The notes below the pieces were generated by a model. That model was not told where the DNA came from and ran no database searches. It was given only the letters and a program-made list of their open reading frames with translations. Shown piece by piece: positions 26,647 through 38,400 of a DNA stretch of 64,000 bases. Numbering within the stretch: the first letter of the stretch is position 1; each line of letters begins with the position of its first letter. The position numbers and the translations under genes were made by a program. The stretch comes from Melanocharis versteri (lineage: Eukaryota > Chordata > Aves > Passeriformes > Melanocharitidae). The stretch lies in NCBI GenBank assembly GCA_013397845.1, contig VZTG01006071.1, positions 272,979-336,978 on the forward strand, written 5' to 3'.

Positions 26647-28852
26647 TATGAACTACACCTTAATTCAGGCAGAGTCATGTCATAATTTTTGACAATCAGA
26701 TTGTAACGCCAGGAAAGGGCAATTCATCTCCAAAGGACGTCATCTCTAAAGTCCATCTGTAGCACTCACATGCATATGGGCAGGGTGGGCAACCCCTGAA
26801 CCTGCCACACCTCTTCCTGCCTCCACACAAGCCAGGGCAGGTTCGTCCATGTGATGACCTGGCTTTCCCAGTCCTGCCCTGGCTGGGCACTCGTTTGGGC
26901 CTAGGCAATGAAAGAGAAGTGTATTTCTCATCACCTGGTGGGAATAACCTCTCCTTCTCGCTACGTGGTTTCTCTCCAGTCAATGCAAAAGGTTTGGCAG
27001 AAGCCAGAAAGGCTCAAGGCACATTAGCAAGCGGCCATTTAGGGAAGAGAGGCTGGAGGCTTTTTTTCTGCTCATCTTTCAATCTTTCCTCCTTATGGCT
27101 TTGTAGCGGGAGAAGGAAAATCTGCTTCCCTTCAAGTAAACAACAGATAAAACACCTGAAAACAATGGAGCAGATCAAAAAAGCATTACATGGAACAGCC
27201 TAGAAACAGCTCCATGTCTGCCCCTGCCCCAGCAAGTATGTCACGTGGGGAGGTAATGATGCTGAAAATTACCTATTTGTTGTGTTATCCTTTCACTTCT
27301 GTAGAACAAAGCATATGTAATGACTGACACCTTGCCTGATTTGTTGATTTTTTTATAGTACATGGAAGATTGTATCAGGATGACTGCATACCACAGCAAA
27401 ATCTACGGTATGTGTTTACTGATACTTACTGGTATAACTTATCTAAAAGCCTAAAAATTAATCAAACTCCCCAAATTCTAGTGTATCAGAGCGGCATGTT
27501 TCAGTGGTCCTGATTCAGTGCTGACTGGTCCTTTCCCCAGCTCCAGCTGCAGGTGTGTCCTGCAGAAGGAAACTTTGGCTCCTGAGTTATTGAGGTGTTT
27601 TGGTGCGGGTGCTGACGTGGCACAAAGCTGCTGCAGGTTGGACACCACCACCAAAGCTGGAACAGGCAGTCTAGTGTGGGGACACCTGCAGTGGCAGGGT
27701 AGCCGTGGCTGGGGTTATCCTTGGTGGTGACTATTGATGGATGTGGCTACTCTTGAGCAGGGCTATTCACCTCTGGTGTTCTTGGAAAGGTTTAATGTGT
27801 TATCCCTGGTTTAGCGGAGAACACAGCACCTGCCTTCACTTGGATTTTACTTTGTTTGTGCTATGCCTGTGATGTTCTTTAAAAAGTCTTCTTTTTTAAT
27901 GCATGTGCACAATAGCAATTTGCCAGGTCAGAAAGGATTTACTTTCTTCTTTCTTTAATATCTTTTAAAAACAAAATGTATCTCTTCTTGTCTAGGGTTA
28001 ACCTAATCTTATGTAATAACCCTGTTTCCTGGTAATGATGCAGAACAATGGACAGTGGTATGGGATAATACTTTCCATTCAGGAGTTATAGGCTGATTTC
28101 ACTGTTGGTAGAAAATACAGGACTGTAATAATTACCATAACTTTAACCACTTTTCCACACTTTGTGGATTTTCCTCTGATCTGGGATATGCCTAGCTGGG
28201 AAGTTGCAGCTAGCTACAATACCTGTCAGTTTGAATTCCAGCAAACAAGTTGTACCAGATTTATGGCATCCTGGTAAATGACGCTTTTTGCCCACAAAAT
28301 AGGGGTATTAACATCAGTCAAAAGCTCAGACTCACCCCTTTTTGTCCAGGTAGCAGAACTTGACCAGAAGCTAGAAAGAGAGTTAGAAGGTGGTCAGTCA
28401 CCCAAATGTTGAAGCTTTCTCTCTTTAACATACCACCAAGTAGGTGGGAGATATCTTCTCATGTTCATTCTGGCTTACTAATAATTTGAATTAAACCATC
28501 AGAAATAAATGAAATTGACACTGAAGAGCTGGTGGCTCTCTGTAGGTGTAAGTGAGCAGCTAGCTGTTTTGAAAGCAGTGTGTTTGTGACAGTGATACAC
28601 CCTCTTTTCTCTGGGCTGTAGACAAGTCTGGGGACCTGTGCTACCAACACAGGCAGAGGTGACTCTGCCCCATGGTACTGCAACCCTGGCACAAACTGCT
28701 GAAAAAGTGGGAGGATATCTTGTAGTCAGGATGGGATGAATCAAATTCATCTGGATAATTGCCTGCTTAACTGCACTGAAGCCAGTGTCCATTATAATAC
28801 AACCCAAACATCTTCAGCAATCTGGACTTGAGGATCTGGACTCCTTCAGAAG
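26647..28852. other. Unique non-coding sequence, no gene recognised
   Basis: Open frames are short. A strong-looking acceptor and donor pair encloses 27359-27407 on the plus strand, and another encloses 28336-28370 on the minus strand (see findings). No repeat of known type was identified. Confidence 0.5.
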
Positions 28853-29050
28853 TAGAATCACAGGATCATTTAGATTGGAAAAGATCACTAAGATCATTGA
28901 GGCCAACTCTTAGCCTAGCACCACTAAGCTCTCACTAAACCATGCCCCTAAGTGACACATCTACAGATATTTTAATACCTCCAGAGATGGTGATTCAATT
29001 ACTTTCCTGGATAACAGGGAAGCAGCCTTGTTCCTCTGCCTGGTGATGCC
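28853..29050 (-). mobile_element. CR1 LINE 3'-end fragment, old copy
   Basis: Read on the plus strand it begins TAGAATCACAGGATCATTTA, the reverse complement of a CR1 tail. It then follows the familiar CR1 3' UTR order: a 'GGAAAAGATCACTAAGATCATTGA' type segment, 'CACTAAACCATGCCCCTAAG', 'ATACCTCCAGAGATGGTGATTCAA', and a degraded 'GGCAGCCTGTTCC'. A roughly 10-base insertion interrupts it near 29013-29022. The copy is 5'-truncated, as is usual for CR1. Divergence from the typical sequence is substantial. Confidence 0.85.
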
Positions 29051-29525
29051 CAGCTGTGTAGGCAGCCTCTCTTCCCTGCTGCAAGTAGACATTTAGGATC
29101 AGAAAAGCGTGGCATTTCACAGAAATAGTACCAGGTGGTGCTCTGCCCTGCTTCATCTATTGGTGAAGCTGATGCTACCTTGGGCTGGACCAAGGGCCTC
29201 TGCTTCAGTTTCCCCACCCACTAGTGATGGGGAAGCTGCCCAACAATCACATCTAGTGTCCTGATTTGTTTTGTTGTGACTGGTAAAGCAACAGTAAAAT
29301 TAGCTGTGATTAAATAAATTTTTTTCTTAGGGTCATGCATTAGCAGAGGTTGAATTATTAGGAAAAACCTAATTTTCTTTGTCCCACTGCACAGTCTGCT
29401 GATATGCCAAAGGAACCTGCAGGGGACATTTCATTTTCAGTTTTTCTCTTGGAGGTGTTGAAGAAAGGCCTGGTACCACATCATGGAGACCAGGAACAGA
29501 TGTGCAAGATGTGTTGTGAACTTGT

Positions 29526-29595
29526 GAGATGTGTGTGCAGGATGTGAGTGAGCACGATGTGGGTGTGGGTGCGGGTGTGAGGCATGAGCACCGTA
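29526..29595 (+). repeat. Imperfect GATGTG-rich low-complexity tract
   Basis: Loose repetition of GATGTG and GTGTG words, ending in the G-runs GGGTGTGGGTGCGGG at 29561-29575. It is simple-sequence DNA with some G-quadruplex potential (three GGG runs and nearby GG). Confidence 0.6.
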
Positions 29596-30409
29596 AGCAG
29601 GTGCGATGCATTTGTCTGCAAAAGGACGTGAGTGCAGTGCAGAGGGGAGGGTTGCAGTGGGGCACGTGGCCACGGCCCAGGTCAGGACTGCGACTGGGGG
29701 TGTGGGGAGGCCAAGCTGCCCCTTGGTGCAGGAGAAGCACCTCCCAGAGGCAGTGCTGCCATTCGTGCCCTCTCCTCCGCATCCCACAGCTCCTCACGGC
29801 TCGTTTTCATCTCACGTTGTGCAGCTGGACTCACAGGAGTCAGCTTTTTAAAGATGCACGTTACAGTCAGCTGTAAATTAGGCACCCGGTTAAGATATGA
29901 TCGTAAGGACTAAATAAATGACTTCTCAGTCAGTTCTCTTAAAGCAAATTAGTTAACTTAGGATATTTTAAAACCCAAGTATTTATTGGTTAATGACCAG
30001 GTTTGGGTTGCTCCAGGAACCATCAATTGCTGGAGTAGAAAAAAAAAACAACAAAACAACAAACCTTCAAAGATATGAGTCATGAGAAGAGCTGGAATAT
30101 ATCAGTAACACATAGCTGACAATATTTCCTGCATCGGTTCTCAAGCCGCCAGGATGTCCCTGGTGAGCTATACACAGTCCATCGTGCTCCCGGGGGCATG
30201 TGTGTGCTGTCAGTCATTGGCAGCATAGCAGGGAAGCCAACAATGAAATAAAAGCCTCAGCACACCCAGTGGAGGTTGCGGGATGCTGGAAAACTCCATG
30301 AACAGCTGAAATGCTGCCACTGAGCAGATGAACCAGAAATTAAATAAGAAATTGAGATGCAGAAGGCTGGCTGGTTTTTGTGTGAAATCCTGTGCTAGCC
30401 CCTGGAAAG

Positions 30410-30442
30410 ACACACACACACCCCCACCCCCTCCCCCTCCTC
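30410..30442. repeat. CA then C-rich low-complexity tract
   Basis: A (CA)6-like run passes directly into C5, C4 and C5 runs. A simple-sequence repeat. Confidence 0.75.
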
Positions 30443-33400
30443 TGTGTCCTACAGAAAGGGGACTTTTGCTAAGAGAAGAAACTGTGGGGTTATATTGGCA
30501 TTTGAGATTTTAAACAGAGATTTGGGAGAGAAAAATTCACTCTGCTTAAATGCATTGGACTAAAACATCTTTCTGGAGAGAGAGAAAGAATAAGCAGAAA
30601 AGTTGAAATTTTTACTACAATAACTTTTTAGTGAACTGCTTGTCTCCACTTTTTAAAAAAACACTATTTGCAAAAGTAATTTTTTTTCCTACAGTGACAC
30701 ACAGTGAACATATAATATTGCGAAGGTTACCTACTGACTGATATAACATAGATGTTATGTGCCATTGGAAAAGACATATTTTTACTCTTCTTTTGAAGCT
30801 TGTTTTAGCAGATCAAAAACTGCAATGAGGAAAGTTTGATTTATGGCAGACCACGTACCAGTCCAACAACATTAGCCCTGGTGCTTTGCAAGATTTTCTG
30901 TCCCATGGTCTCCAGAATTAACCATGCTTGGACTCTTTGACCCAGCCACCTTGTAGGATGCCCTTGGATCTCATGGCAGTGAACAGCTGTGTTGCACCAC
31001 AGCAGCTAACCCTTCTTAGGAGTCTTACTAGAGAGCAGGTCCTTTTTTGGGATGTCCCTTTTTTTAAAAGAATCAGGATTGCATCTCCCATGTAACACAA
31101 AAAAAATACTGGTAGAAAGTTCCACCATTTTTCTTCTAGAAGACACGAAAAATGCGTTAACAAGATTTTAAAATATTCATAACAGTTATCCTGCATGGTT
31201 CCTTCAAGTTCCTTCAGTACAACACATTAATATCAACATAGACAGACCATGGGATTTGTCTTCTTATTGGGGTTATATTGTGTAGTTCCTCTCCAAGACT
31301 CTTGTCTTTCTCTTCAGTAAGGTACCTGATTATGTTTCTGCTGATGGGGAGCTTAAAAGACTTGATTCTTATTCCTTGATTCTTCTCCCTTGATTCTTGT
31401 CCCAAGCCTTCAAAACCCATAGACTGAACATGGCCACATCAGTACCAACAGTGCCCCACATGAAAGCCCACAGTTACTTGACTCCACTGCAAACAAAATC
31501 TTATTCACAGAAACATTCATGAGAAAGTGAGCAGGAGGGTTCACTCATCCCCACCTTTTAAATGAAGACTGACAGCAGGTATGAAAATGGCTTTTGTTTT
31601 CAATTTCATTCCATATGATTCTGGAGTGGTTGCAGGATCAAGCTATTTGTATCCAAAAGGGAACATTCTTTCTGTAGATATGAAACATCCAAGTATTTGC
31701 AAAACTTCAATTTTAAGAGAAGTGAATAATTCTGGTTTTACTACCTTTTCAGCTGTCCTGGAAATATAGACCAGCCTGCACTAATGAGTTCCATTTCGGG
31801 AGCCCTTTTTGTTTTGAAAAGCAGATGCAGAAGTTCAGCCTATATCCTTTCCAGATAAGAGAAGGAAGCATGGTCTTATGCACACAAATATAACATTCAG
31901 TCAATAATTTGCATATGGATACTTTACATACACATTTAATGCCCGTGTCATCATTGGTGTATTTGATGTTGGATATTCAATACTTAGTTACCACCCAAAG
32001 TGCATTTATGTTTGCACTGTATCATTATTTTCAACCTCATCCTAATTGGAATCCTATGAATATGATTGTTAAAATCTTTATTATATTAAACTCTAGAGGA
32101 AAACGCAGTTGGCTCAGGTTTGAGACACTTGGCTCTGCAGAGATAATGAGAACAGTCCTATTTAAATTCAATTGGATTAAGATAAAGATATATCAGTCAA
32201 TTGAATCCAACATCTAAGACTGAATCTCTGACAAGAAAATGTGTACAATTTTATGAAGTTTGCTATTCAATGTAAAGGAAAAGCTATTCACAATTTAGCA
32301 TGAACAGGAGGAGCCCTTTACTTCAGAGTCACACTCTGCCTAAATTATGCTTCCAGCCTCCAGATTCTCTCACCATGTCATCTCCCCCCCCTCTCTTGCC
32401 CACCTTTCCCTGTTTCTCCACTGTCTCTCTAGCTGGGGCCTGAGAGAGCTTCCAAGCTCCTCTGTCTCACCTGAAAGTTCATCTTGAGGCTTTTTGTGAT
32501 GCGGGAAGGAGAGGGAGAAACGTGGGTGGAGAAGGGTGGTGGGAACCTGCCAACCACGACCATGGTGCTGAGGGCCTTAGGCATCTCAGGGAAGGTGCAG
32601 AATGGGGAGAAATGCACTTAGGCAAGGTACTGTGGAGCTGCCCCCAGTCCTTGGGGACACACAGAGAGGCTGTGCTCAGGGTGAGAAGGCTGGGATATTC
32701 CTTGGTTATCCCATGCACTGGTACATCTCTTTCTGCACAGAGAGTCAAGAAAAGAGTGAGGAAAATGCAAGGCGATGACTGTCAACATGATGGAAGGAAG
32801 GATGTTGGAAGGATGCTCCCATGGCACTACCCAGGGTGGGCAGCCAGATTTGGAGTTCTTATCAGACAGTGAGTTTCATGGCAGGAGTGTTGGGTGTTAG
32901 GAGCCAGCTGCAGCACTACATTTGACTGCTGCAGCAACTAGTGAGTGGCACAGAAGGGAAAACACAGCGGTGCCAGAGGTTGATGCCAGCTCCAGAATGA
33001 CCTTTCTGCTATTACCCTCAGTCAGTCAAGAGTAACTACAGCATGTGAAAATATGGAAGAATGCTGTCTGCTCCTCTGTCACATGCCTAGGATCCAGCCA
33101 GACTTCTGGGTGGCTGCAAGCAGCAGCTCTGCAGAAGATGCAGACATCCCTGTGTCTGCAGTTTCTGAGTGTAGACGCACACCAGCCTCATTCTCCCGGC
33201 TAAGCGTGGGCCTCCACAGAGTTGCATACATCTTTCCCTGGAGAAGGTCCATTGGCCAGTCCCAGTACTTTGCTGAAGCAGATAACAGTGTCTGGAAAGA
33301 CCTTCATTATCTCTTGTGCTGTCTGGAGGCCAGGGCTCCCTTCCTGCCTGGCCTCTGAACTTCACTTGGCACTGTCTGCTCACAGCCACATCCGCCATCC

Positions 33401-33954
33401 TCTGCCTCACAAACGCCTCTCTCAAAATTATTGTCATTTGCTTTCTTTGCTTTTTTTCTCTTCTTCTTAAGAGTGAGGTGACATAAATTCACTCTCATAA
33501 TATGTGCCAAGTGAAGACTACCTCTGTTACAATGTGCTCCCTTCGCATGAGAGGTGGGAATAGCTTTGGCACAAGGTAAAATGAAACCCATGGGAGAGAG
33601 AGACCTGCATCCACCTCCCATCCTCCACCTCACCGAAGGACTGGCAGGCTCCAGAGCCAAGGGCTGGCTGAGGTGGACCCTGTGTACTTGAGCTCTGAGC
33701 ACAACGAGAGGACATGTTTTCTGGTGAGCAGACACACCTATGTTGTGTCCAAAACTGCCTTCAATTGATAGGGTGTGTGCAGCCCTGAGAAGAGTCTGGC
33801 TGAGTCCCTGCCTACCACTCCTGGTGGAGGTGATATGGGGCCCATCTCCTCTCTCTGCTGACACAGCATGGCTTTCCAAGAAAATGTCTTGGGCAGTCAG
33901 GCTCCTCTTCCCAGGCCTGCTGGACCACAGCTCCCTTGACCTGTGGACCCGCTG

Positions 33955-34399
33955 GAGTGGGCCCAGAAAGGGGCTGTGAAGATGATCAGGGGGCTGGAGC
34001 ATCTCTTCTATGGAGACAGGCTGAGAGAGCTGGGGTTGTTCAGCCTGGAGAGGAGAAGGCTCTGGGGAGACCTTCCAGTACATAGAGGGCTACAAGAAAG
34101 CTGGAGAGGGACTTGTCATAAGGGCCTGTAGTGACAGGATAAGGGGGAATGGCTTCCAGCTGTAAGTGGGTAGGTTTAGATTAGATAAAAGGAAGAAATT
34201 CTTTACTTGTGAGGGTGGTGAGGCATTGGAACAGGTTGCTCAGAGAAGCTGTGGATGCCCCACCCCTGGAAGTGTTCGAGGCCAGGTTGGATGTGGCTTT
34301 GAGCAGCCTGGTGGAAGGTGCACCTGCGCATGGAAAGGGGATTAGAATGAGACAATCTCCAAAGTCCCTGCCAACTCCAACCCTCCCATGATTCTATGA
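33955..34399 (+). mobile_element. CR1 LINE 3' end, 5'-truncated
   Basis: It carries the end of the CR1 RT open frame. The segment translating as RLRELGLFSLERRRLWGDL starts near 34017. A 3' UTR follows with GGTTTAGATTAGATAAAAGG and GAAGCTGTGGATGCCCCA, and it ends CATGATTCTATGA. Compared with the usual CR1 layout, about ten bases are missing after GGGGAGACCT at about 34073, which would break the reading frame. The copy is therefore dead. The single ATTCTATG at the tail is the CR1 3' octamer. It lies in the same orientation as the CR1 that starts 270 bases downstream. Confidence 0.93.
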
Positions 34400-34590
34400 C
34401 CAGCTGCAGCCAAGACACCTACGGTGGGAGCCTCCAGCAAACAGTCTAAGGCCACAGGGGAATTGCTTTGCACAACTTTGAAAAGCAGATGCCCAGCCAT
34501 CTCCCAGTCACACAAGCTCACTAGACAAACAGCGCCAAGAAACAAACCCCACCTTTTGCTGCCTCTCATCCACGACCTCAACAATTTGAC

Positions 34591-34650
34591 GAAATCCTGG
34601 CCAAAACTGAAGTCAGTAGGTGAGCCATGAAATTCAGTGGGACCAGAATG
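34591..34650. repeat. Ancient palindromic repeat between two CR1 copies
   Basis: GAAATCCTGGCC at the left, ACTGAAGTCAGTAGG in the middle and ATTCAGTGGGACCAG at the right follow the layout of a common sauropsid fossil repeat (arms 'GAAATCCTGGCC...CCATTGAAGTCAATGG'). The right arm is a degraded reverse complement of the left. It appears older than the CR1 copies on both sides. Confidence 0.5.
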
Positions 34651-34672
34651 CCACTAAAGAATATGCAGATTT

Positions 34673-35421
34673 GAGTCCTGCACACTGCTAAAATATCACT
34701 GCGTCTGAATAACCTCATGCACAGGCTGGGGGTGACCTGCTTAGTAAGCAGATCTGTGGAGAAAGACCTGGAGTCGTGGTGGACAAGTTGTCCATGAGCC
34801 AGCAGAGTGCCCTTCTCATCAAGAAGGATAATGGTATCCTGGGGTGCATTAGGAAGGGCATTCCCAGCAGGTCAAGAGAGGTGATCCTGCCCCTCTACTC
34901 AGCTCTGGTGCGGCCACATGTGGAGTGCTGTGCCCAGTTCTGGGCTCCTCAGTACAGGAGAGACATGGAGCTCCTGGAGCAGCTCCAGCAGAGGGCAACA
35001 AAGGTGATCAAGGGACTGTCCTCTTATGAGGACAGGCTGAGGGAACTGGGCCTGTTAATCCTCAAGAAGAGACAACTGAGAAAGGGCCTCATCAATGTCT
35101 ATAATTATCTGAAGGGAGGGTGTCAGTGGAATGGAGCCAGGCCCTTCTCAGTGGTGCCCAGTAATACGACAAGAGGCAATGGGCAGAGACATGCATAGGG
35201 AGTTCCAGAAGTTCCACCTGAACACGAGGAAGGACTTCTCTACCTTGCTGGTGACTGTGCACTGGAACAGGTTGTCCAGAGAAGTTGTGGAGTCTCCCTC
35301 ACTGGAGATATTCAAGAACTGTCTGGAGGCAGTCCTGTGCAGCGTGCTCAAGGATGATCCTGCTCGAGCAGCGAGGTTGAACCAGGTCCCTTCCAACTTT
35401 ACCCATTCTGTGATTCTGTGA
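34673..35421 (+). mobile_element. CR1 LINE 3' part: RT C-terminus and 3' UTR
   Basis: The fragment starts near GAGTCCTGCAC, a position inside the C-terminal part of CR1 ORF2, and runs to the tail CATTCTGTGATTCTGTGA. A frame stays open over about 140 codons (34776-35198). It shows the CR1 C-terminal signatures LSMSQQ, GILGCIRKG, SREVILPLYSALVRPH and YEDRLRELGLL. The frame then drifts, and a small insertion (around GGGCAGAGACATGCATAGGG) precedes the 3' UTR. The tail is of the ATTCTGTG type, so this is a different subfamily from the copy at 33955. The 5' truncation is normal for CR1. It is a dead copy, though relatively well preserved. Confidence 0.95.
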
Positions 35422-38400
35422 CAATGCCATTCCGCGATTGTCTGCTCAGAGAGTATTGTCATTTGCACAGTTCGCTAATGCCCACAGCCACTGTCAGCAC
35501 CCCTTCCTTCCCATTATTTCTTGCTATGTTACTTTATTCCTGTAACGCTGCTGCATACTGAAATCTCCCTAATCCGTTTCAGGCGGGCGATGGGTACCGA
35601 CACCCTCTCTCATTGCTAGGTTGTGCTAGTTCCTGAGGATTACAAATGAGGGCCATCTGTAGTCCCTACTATTTGTGGAGATGAAAAGGAGCTTAACTTA
35701 ATGTATTTTGGCAGAGTAATAGGGAAACATCAATCACGGGGTGACATGTTAGTTCGTATGCACCAATAGGCTCATGTTTGTAGCTCGACGCATTAAGTGG
35801 ATCTGTTTCTTTAAAGATGAGTCCATCACTTGCAGACAGACGTTTGGAGCTCTAGCATACAGGACACTTTTAAGAGATACTTGATAAAGAGCTTGAAAAT
35901 GTGAGTAGTGACACGAAGCTAAACTCTGTCTCATTTTCTTCAGATTCCCTATTAGTATGAGCCTCATAAAGTTGAAATTGGGGTCACTTGGACAGTTATT
36001 TTAGCTAAAACAGATGGAGTTGTGGTGGCTGCTCCTAAAGAAGCAACTTCTACCATAAGTTACCACACACTATCTCTGGGATAAATATATTTTCCTGTAC
36101 TACATCATTTGGGACTGTGTGGTAATTACTGGACCAATGCTGATTTTTTAATGGCAGCCATGCTAGCAATTTCCTTTAAAAAAAATCTTTTCTGAGATAG
36201 TTCACAGCAGTGAAGAAAAAAAAGCATTTTCCTAGCAAATGCCAAAATCAAACAGTTTCTTAATTTATTACAGGAGAAAAATTGAGAATCCTCTGAATTA
36301 CTATTTTCCCCATGTAACAAAATATTCTGCATGAAGAGGGATTATTAGACCCCCTGAACTTCCCTCGCAAGTAGAGCACAGCTGTGCGAACAATTCACAA
36401 TGTATTATTTATTGGATGAAGTTCAGTACTTTTTTGACTAGTGAACTCTTAAGGAGCAGTTCAGGACTTTCTTGTAATTGATCCTTATGCAAAAATTTTC
36501 ACTAATTTCTTCAGGAATGCCATCTTCAAATGGTTCATGAAAAATGTATTCCCATGCCTTGAATTCCAAATTCATTTTGCATCAGGTCAGCAGCACAACT
36601 CAGGTGGGGTGATTACTGTCCTTTGAGCTGACAACACGTAAAACGACAGATTAATTCCCATTTTCTGCTATTGGATGTGCAATTTCTAAAGCAGCAAAGT
36701 ACTCAACATATGTAGGAACTGATTAGTTGAGGAGCAGAGTTGCTACTTGTTATCACTGCTTTTATTCACGTTTACTAGCCTACAGAGCAACCAGGCCTGG
36801 GGCCCCTATCCAGCAGATGCAGAAAGGAGGCGGAGGAAGTCCATTTCCCAAAGAGCTTATGGCTGCAACCAGGACCACAGGTGAGGAGGTGAGGAAGGAA
36901 TGATAGCAGGAAACATCATGTTAAGCTATTATGATTTTGAAAGGTGGTAACATAAGAGGAGGATAAGTTACAAAGGGAGAAAAATGGAAAGAAGAAAGGA
37001 TGTAGCAGAGGCAGCGGCACAGGGTAAGAGGACCAGATGTGGAGTGAAGCTTAGGTAAAGAGGTCACGATGAAAAGGAATGGATGATTTCTCTTCCCACC
37101 TAAGCATCAGCCTTTACTTGCCAAAATCAAGCATACAATAGGAGCTGCCTCTTTAAAAGTCGTTTTCATCTGGAGATCAGGAAAGGGAAAACCCATCAGC
37201 TCTCAGTGCTGCCAGAAACAGCCCAGGCAGGTGCTGCGGGAAGTGCCCCACAGCTTTGCTAATGGATCTCAGGCATGATTCAAAAAGCCTCGGCCTTCAT
37301 TACTCTTGCAGTTCCTTGAGCAAAGCATGCTATTTGTACTGAATAGTGCCAAGTCTTGCAATGAGAAAAAGATGTAGATTAGCCCGGAGAATTCAAGCTC
37401 ACTTTGGTTTAAAGCAGAAAAGAAAGGAGCCACATTTGTGATTGAAACTCAGTCAGCTCTTGATCACCTGGGAACAGCGCATCCAGATTGGAGATTAGCT
37501 GTGCCCTGATGAAATATTCCCAGCCACCTCCCCACCCCCTTCCCCCTTGATGTTCATTCCTCATCATAACTTCATTTTTCAGAGGTAAATATACTAAATA
37601 TGTTCTTACAGTCCAATTTACATATGTTCTGTATTAGTCTATTGAGAATAACATCAAGAGTTGACTGGACATGGAAAAAATGCAGACGACTTCAGTGGAC
37701 GGTACCAGCGACTTTTTTCCTCAGTGCACATGGAGGTGAAGGCTAGAAATAAACCACAACTGATTTTGATTAGCTGGCTGAAAAGCAGCGCGAGCACTTA
37801 TTAGCCTTCCACATGCCCAAATGTCAGCTAAGAAATCACTTCTCACTGAGGCAGGCTCACAACACCGTGACTTCTGGGCCCACCATAGGAGGATGCACTT
37901 ACAGTTCATTTCTTTGTGGTTTTCTTCCATAAGTCCTTTTGCAATGGGCGTGTAGTACAAAGCAGGCAACTGCTAACCTGCATCTGGTAAACCCCAGGGA
38001 GGTGTTGCTGATGGTCTTTGAAGCTACCACAGGCAAATAATCACGGCGAGGAACCTCGCCAGCTGGGTGAGCGGCAATGGTAGCAGTAATCACGTTGCTC
38101 TCCCCAGGATGCTGAGTCAGGACAAGGGGCACAGCAGGAATCAAAAAGACATAAGCAGGTCGCTATCCTAACATCTGCACTCGTGTGGAGGCCTGGTAAG
38201 GTCTAAGGGTGAGTGGTGTGGGGTGGTCTGCTGAGGGCCAGCCTAGCAGTCAGCATAGGACAGCTAGCCAAAACAAGGAATCTGTGAATAGGAATTGGAA
38301 AAGGAGGTACATCTTTAACTGAAGGCCTGTTTTCAAGGCAAACTCAAACTGTTTTAAATCAGTTGAATCACTCACTGGTAAGACACCAGATATGTCACAA

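Larger units (their letters stand above)
29051..33954. other. Unique non-coding sequence with small low-complexity tracts
   Basis: No gene recognised. It contains a GT/GA-rich tract (29526-29595) and a CA/C-rich tract (30410-30442), both listed separately. Minus-strand frames at 29369-29797 and 33307-34083 (the latter runs antisense through the CR1 at 33955) are judged non-coding. AT content is high around 31.6-32.3 kb. Confidence 0.5.

Noticed and set aside
33307..34083. 258-codon minus-strand open frame, the longest in the window
   Set aside because: It runs antisense through the CR1 3' end at 33955 and through low-stop GC-rich DNA. The translation has no recognisable domain and no supporting splice context.
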